NCBI GenBank assembly: GCA_034401795.1
Contig: CM067370.1
Coordinates: 52,512,880-52,576,879 of the forward strand
DNA length: 64,000 bases
Direction of reading: 5' to 3'
Source of the DNA: Chaetoderma sp. LZ-2023a
Lineage: Eukaryota > Mollusca > Caudofoveata > Chaetodermatida > Chaetodermatidae
Shown here: piece by piece, positions 59,155 to 64,000 of the stretch
How positions within the stretch are numbered: the first letter of the stretch is position 1
Layout: each line of letters starts with the position of its first letter
Notes under the pieces: model-generated
What the model was told of the DNA's origin: nothing
What the model saw: the letters and a program-made list of their open reading frames with translations, nothing else
Database searches by the model: none
Translations under genes and position numbers: made by a program

Positions 59155-61564
59155 TCATGCATCGTTGTCTTCATCTTCCATCATCCTGTAGTTAGGAATG
59201 TTGCTGCAATCACTAGTGTGATATTTGCAGAGCGCAGTATATGGGAGGTTGTTCTTCTTGCATGAGCAGTGACCCTTGCAAGATGTCTGGCAACCACATT
59301 TGATCAGCTCTACGTCAGCAACCAACTGCTGCTGGTTTGTAGAGGCACTAGGCTGGGACATACTCCCTGCCAGGCACCCATTCATACTCTTCTTGCGGCG
59401 GTAGGCATTGGTGAGGTGTTGTATAGCTTTTGCCCCTCATAGCTACAAAGTTCGTATGTAGGATATTGGGCAACAGTGTTGCTCTTGTCGGAGGAAGCTT
59501 TTCACCCTCCATATGTTTTGTCCTGAACCGTTCCCATCACAAAGCTGGTATGCTAGTTGGACCTCCAGTACTGTATACTGAGCACACGCACCTCTCGATA
59601 GGCCACACTTCTTTGTGCAGCTCACCGCCCACCATTCAGGCCTTGGCACTTCTCTTCACCAATAACACTCACACGGTCAGGAATGTTGATCGATCGATAT
59701 TTGTTGCCTTTCCCAGTAAGGAACCTGACGTTGGTGAATGTACCTAGTCGTCCATGAGCCACACGATCCATCAACAAGATCAGTGCGCCAGTGTCAGGCG
59801 ACCATACATCTATCTCCCTCGGTGTGAAGTCTTGGAGGGGCATCGATCACATGCAGAGGAATTATGGTGTCTGCCTCCTCATGATAATGAGCAGACATGG
59901 ACTCTGCTAAAAAGTGGGGTGAATTGATCTGAACCGTGGTACCCTTCACAACCACCACCTTCTTCTTTGACCCTTTGTGTGCCTCCAGTACAGCATCACC
60001 AACTGTGTTAGAGTTGATCGCCTTTGGCATGGGGGCAGCTCTTTAAGGATAACCGTTGCGATTGTCATCTCGTCATGGATTGCAAACTTCATCTCATTTC
60101 CCTGTGTTCGCCCTCGTCGTTTGCTTCAGTGATTGACCGACGCTTCACCGTCCATGTGATTCTCTTAACAAATGCCTCCTTGAAGTTGAGGATCTTTTTC
60201 ATGCTTGGACATTTTTTTATATAATGAATAACAGCCCTGCTGTCAATGATAATAACATGGCCATGTGATTCAACGGAGTCAATGATGAGAATGCTGAGAT
60301 GGACATTGTGTGTATCATCATGTGCTGGTCGCTGGATGGTTGATTCTCGTGGTGATGTCTGTATTTCAGTCTGAAAGGGCTTTGCCTCCTCAACAACATG
60401 TATGATGGCTGCTTTGTCTGTTGGAATAATGAGTGATCCATCTGAGGCAAACATTGACCCCGGTGTTACCACCATCTTGTAATCGCCAATGGTTGCAGGC
60501 AGGCGAGGAACTAGCTCTGGACGTGACTGTTGAATGCCGTGGAAGCGGGCAAGGAGTTGTCTCTCGTCTCGGAGTTTGATGACCTCTTCTACTACACTCA
60601 CACGCATCTTCGCCATCCATGTGTTCAAGGTCTTGAGCTTTATCTTCTTGATTGCACCCCACACATACATGGGTGCGGCAGGTACAAGACGATTCTGAGC
60701 AAGCTTTCGATAGCCCCCTGTCCCATCTCATCGCGGCTGAGCATGTCCTCCTTGGAACATTCCAGAATCAGCACTGATGACACAATGCTCTTTAGTGGTG
60801 TCTCCACAATGAAGGGGTTACCTTCGCAGTGGATTTGGATGGATTCCCTCAGCTTCAGCACATACCTGATTGGTCGTACGGCGATGTCGTCAGAAAGCTG
60901 ATAATGCTCACCTGAAGAGGGAGAGGCAGCTGAGAAGCGCCGAAATCCACACAGCCAATCACTGACGATAGAGGTGATGTGGGACAATGTGGTGATAACA
61001 CGGTCAAGTGAGACCTCATCTTGCATAATACCCACAAGATGCCCAACCCCTTTCAACTCCTTGATCTTCTGTTCAGGGCCTGATCTACAAAGAGTGCAGT
61101 GAAGGGCGAGTCAGATTGTTTTACACAGTAGTTTCCCTCCTTTAGTGCCTTCCACGTTGTCTGGTCATCATTTTCAAGCTGGTTCATTTGGGCCCGTTGG
61201 ATAGGCTTAGTGCGTGCGTAGTGGTACAGGTCATGAGCGAAGAAGTACTGGATCTGATCGTCCAGTGCAGCCAGATACGTCTCCCAGTCGCCAGATGGCA
61301 TGCACTGATGATGTGCAGTAGACACTTGACCTGTTTCATGTAGTTTGTCAAGAAGCGGGCCAGCTTCCTAGCATCCATACCAATAATCTTAGATTCTATC
61401 TGATTCGTGATCAGTATAATGCGATGCCAAGTCGTTGTAGATGTCTGCAACGTTCTCACTTCTCTGGTGAAGGCTGGATTTGAGTTGCTCGCACTTTCTC
61501 CGGAGAGGCGCATCAGGAGATATTTCTCCCAATACTGCATCAAACTTGAAGATGAAACAGGCAA
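59155..61564 (-). pseudogene. Nuclease-like multi-copy gene, copy B
   Basis: Minus strand, in order: MQYWEKYLLM (61540), FFAHDLYHYARTKPIQRAQM and DSPFTALFVDQALN (61325-61060), GVGHLVGIMQDEVSLDRVIT (61056), CEGNPFIVETPLKSIVSSVL, LNTWMAKMRVSVVEEVIKLR and PELVPRLPATIGDYKMVV (60670-60450). Then come SMSAHYHEEADTIIPLHVID (59930), DVWSPDTGALILLMDRVAHG with FTNVRFLTGKGNKYRSINIP (59820-59650), and the tail VELIKCGCQTSCKGHCSCKK (59300). EEADT and SPDT(G) occupy the places of the nuclease-core acids of copy A. The second Asp of the usual DTD is Gly here. At least seven frameshifts. It lies between inverted arms, so it was probably the element's own gene. Confidence 0.7.
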
Positions 61565-61829
61565 GCATTTTTGATATTCAACTCCTCTCTTGAATACCTT
61601 CCCTGTGGCTCATTTACAATTTTCTTACGACAGTCTGAATGATATCTAATTTTCCTAGCTCAGGCCGGGACAAATTAGAAAGATAATCTGATAGGTGTCT
61701 CAAATTAGCTTCCCCTAGATCTGCCAAGCATTTTGCATAGTATAATCTGCACGAGAATAATATGGCGATTATTAAAGTGTCTGTTCCGATATACATGTTA
61801 GGCTTTATTGTAGGCTTATCGTTATTATG

Positions 61830-62485
61830 GCCTTGACCTTGCTGCATGACCTTAACTTCCTATCGATCTGCAACATACTGCAAATAATCATGCATGTCTG
61901 AAAACTATACAATAGAGTCTAACACAAATTGATCAATTAACTCGCCAGGTGTTCATATTTCTGCACCGAGAGTCCAAAATTGGCTGTGACCTTGACCTTT
62001 CTCTGTGACCTGAACCTCTTATCGAGATAAAAGCAATTTCAAATAATCGGGCATGTTTGAAAACCCAACAATAGAGGTTAACATCATACAAATTGATCAA
62101 TTAACTCCAGAGATACTCATATTTCTGCAACGAGAGGCCAAAAATGATGTTGACCTTGACCGTGTCATAACCTTGACCTCTTGTTGACCTGAAACCAGTT
62201 TCAAATGATCGGGCTTATTTGAACACCCCAAAATCGACTCTAACATCATTGAAATTGGTCAAGTGGTTCCAGAGATATGCCATTCTTTGTAGTATCCATA
62301 AGCGATGGTGGCCATTTTAGATTTTTTGTACCCTACAGGGTTCACGGGTGTCAAAAAAATTATTACCTAAGATTGTTCTTCATTTCACACCCTAATGAAG
62401 TGAAATCAACCACTATCTCGCTTTTGGCATGCATTTCCTACGGAAAGTACATCCCAGTCTACACTACAAGTGCTGATTGCACAAC
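61830..62485. repeat. Right inverted arm with ~160-bp subrepeats
   Basis: Inverted partner of 57885-58715. Marks AATTGATCAATTAACTC recur at 61928 and 62092, with a weaker one (AAATTGGTCAAGTGGTTCCA) at 62250. The outer end is near AGTCTACACTACAAGTGCTG. Confidence 0.65.
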
Positions 62486-64000
62486 AGCGGGCTTCTAAAA
62501 GATTTAAGTCGAGAGATTGAATAGATTAGGCCCAAGTTTGGAAAAACCCACATTGTTACACTTCACATACCACTTATACACACACACACACGCACACGCA
62601 CACGCGCACGCACACACACACACACGAACGCTCTCACGCACGCACGCACGCACGCACGCACCTAAACACACACACACACAGTTTATAACACTGGTTTCTG
62701 TATTGCCGTCGCACTGTTAATGAGATGGGAATACAAACAGGACAGGCTGTTTTGAGGACATAACCCTGTGGATGGTCTGTAGTTTTCAGCCGCCAAGTTT
62801 AAAGAAAAATGTGTAGATGGTAGTGGGAGACATGTGCTGCCTATGGAGCAACAGTTATATGGCTAGGAGCTGTTTTGAAATGGCGTGAGCTGTTTTAAAA
62901 CAGCTGCTTTGTGTAGCAGCTGTTTTGATCCTGCTGACGGCTGTTTGAAACGGTTTGAACTGCAGTGGAGCAGTTGCTATGGGTAGCAGATCTTCTGAAG
63001 CTGCTTGAACTTTTTTGATACAGCAGCGATGGGTAGCAGCTGTTTTGAATCTGCAGGTGGCTGTTATGAAGCTGTTTGAACTGTTTTGAGGCGGCAGATA
63101 TGGGCAGCAGCTGTTTTGAAAGTGCTACTATTTTACTTCGTACTAGTCTTTCTAAATATCATTGATGCCAACAATAACGGTACCGCTTTGAAAAGCTTTT
63201 AAATGATTCTCTTGGACTTCTAGCGTAATGTGCATGTATCCATGAAACACTACATACCTGATACGGCAACACTTTAATAGGCTAAGAAATACATGATAGT
63301 TAGGTATGTAGCGATGATCACTTTAGTACAGTTTGCCTTCTTGCATAGCTTTTTCAAACACCATCTCAGGTCTGACTTATTGACAGGATCCCTCATGCCG
63401 AGGGTGCATACTCGTCTGGTCGACGAGTCTGAAGCTGATGAGCGACTTCTAACTACGTGTTAGCACAATCACAAATAAGAAGACAAAGACAAGACAGCAC
63501 AAAAGCTTTGAATACGCATCTTATCTAGTTACGCCGAAGCTGAAGAAGCCGATGGCAGACTATGGTGACCTTCCTGAAAGGAGTGGAAGACCCACTTGGC
63601 CCTTCTGGTCACCATATGGTTAGTCTGCAATCAGCGTCTAAGTGCCGAGAACGAGCTGTATAAGACTCGTTACCTGGGAGCTAACGTTTAACTGCGTTAG
63701 GGTTATGTAAATGCCCAAAGGTTCACTGCTAGGCCGTTGCTACTTTAATTATTATTTCACGGTGAAATCCTACTTTGGCTTAAAGGCTATCCTAAGAGGT
63801 ACCAGTGAAGGTACTGTGGAGGGTGCGTGAATCGTCCTCGTTAGATTCTATCCATCGAGGACCCTCTGCGATTCCACGGGTCGGCTCTAACCTAACCGAA
63901 GGGGAGTTACCATATCAATGTAAGGTCAGATTGGCCGGAGTTCTTGCGCACGGAGAAGCAGTTGCTAGAGTAACTAAATGTTCGTTCTAGGCTTGTGGCC
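62486..64000. other. Intergenic DNA with simple and low-order repeats
   Basis: (CA)n/(CACG)n at 62577-62683; irregular tandem repeats of GTAGCAGCTGTTTTGAA-type words with 50-75-bp spacing at 62865-63125. No gene recognised to the window's end. Confidence 0.5.

Larger units (their letters stand above)
57885..62485. mobile_element. Foldback-type element carrying nuclease-like gene copy B
   Basis: The outer arms 57885-58715 and 61830-62485 are inverted relatives. The left arm's minus strand and the right arm's plus strand both read VSxSDGxH ... NEVKSTTISL over their outer ~200 bp. Inward, both consist of ~160-bp subrepeats (GATCAATTTGCATGAT ... TTTTCAAACATGCC, and the complementary AATTGATCAATTAACTCCAG). 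Between the arms lies one minus-strand gene relic. Long inverted arms with subterminal tandem repeats are the hallmark of foldback elements. Confidence 0.65.

Noticed and set aside
62865-63125. CAGCTGTTTTGAA repeats as a regulatory array of E-box sites
   Set aside because: CAGCTG occurs only within an irregular tandem repeat with no nearby gene, so no regulatory claim can be supported.

Overview
This window is invertebrate nuclear DNA. It has a spliced gene with GT-AG introns and phase-consistent extracellular modules, large introns full of transposons, and many micro- and minisatellites. The host protein resembles the Pif/BMSP type of chitin-binding matrix protein (thrombospondin type 1, chitin-binding, LamG). 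That fits a lophotrochozoan or another invertebrate, but the sequence alone does not fix the phylum. No tRNA, rRNA, operon or CRISPR array was recognised.

Layout. 1-705 is a ~41-bp minisatellite and 803-1745 a dead non-LTR reverse transcriptase. From 2331 to 31243 I can build the last ten exons of one + strand extracellular gene (about 457 codons including the stop). All intron phases agree and the stop is at 31241-31243. Its 12.8-kb intron (3348-16193) holds a ~10-kb integrating virus-like element (about 4546-14570) bounded by inverted copies of a ~120-bp sequence. The element has about 14 small, tightly packed, intronless genes on both strands, all decayed. They include a retroviral/Polinton-type integrase, a CXXC-type zinc finger protein and at least six membrane or secreted proteins. 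I found no polymerase B, packaging ATPase or protease. Most genes are preceded by the same promoter-like arrangement, TTTAA followed 5-11 bases later by TATA and then the start codon.

Other introns of the host gene hold a perfect 96-bp-arm palindrome, several copies of a ~100-bp palindromic MITE-like repeat, and (antisense, 23.5-24.9 kb) a dead copy of a multi-copy invertebrate nuclease-like gene.

Downstream, 33144-51134 (minus strand) is a second relative of that gene family. Motif order suggests a FEN/XPG-like nuclease with a C-terminal cysteine-rich tail. It is split by a 15.1-kb array of about 470 copies of a 32-bp unit. The unit is a piece of the gene's own coding sequence, present in frame at both edges of the array, so the satellite appears to have been born inside the exon. 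The same 5-bp word sits at both junctions, exactly one period apart in the inferred ancestor, which points to slippage. A third relative (59.16-61.56 kb, minus strand) lies inside a ~4.6-kb foldback-type element whose inverted arms are built of ~160-bp tandem subrepeats. The remainder is non-coding DNA with simple repeats and one more reverse transcriptase scrap.
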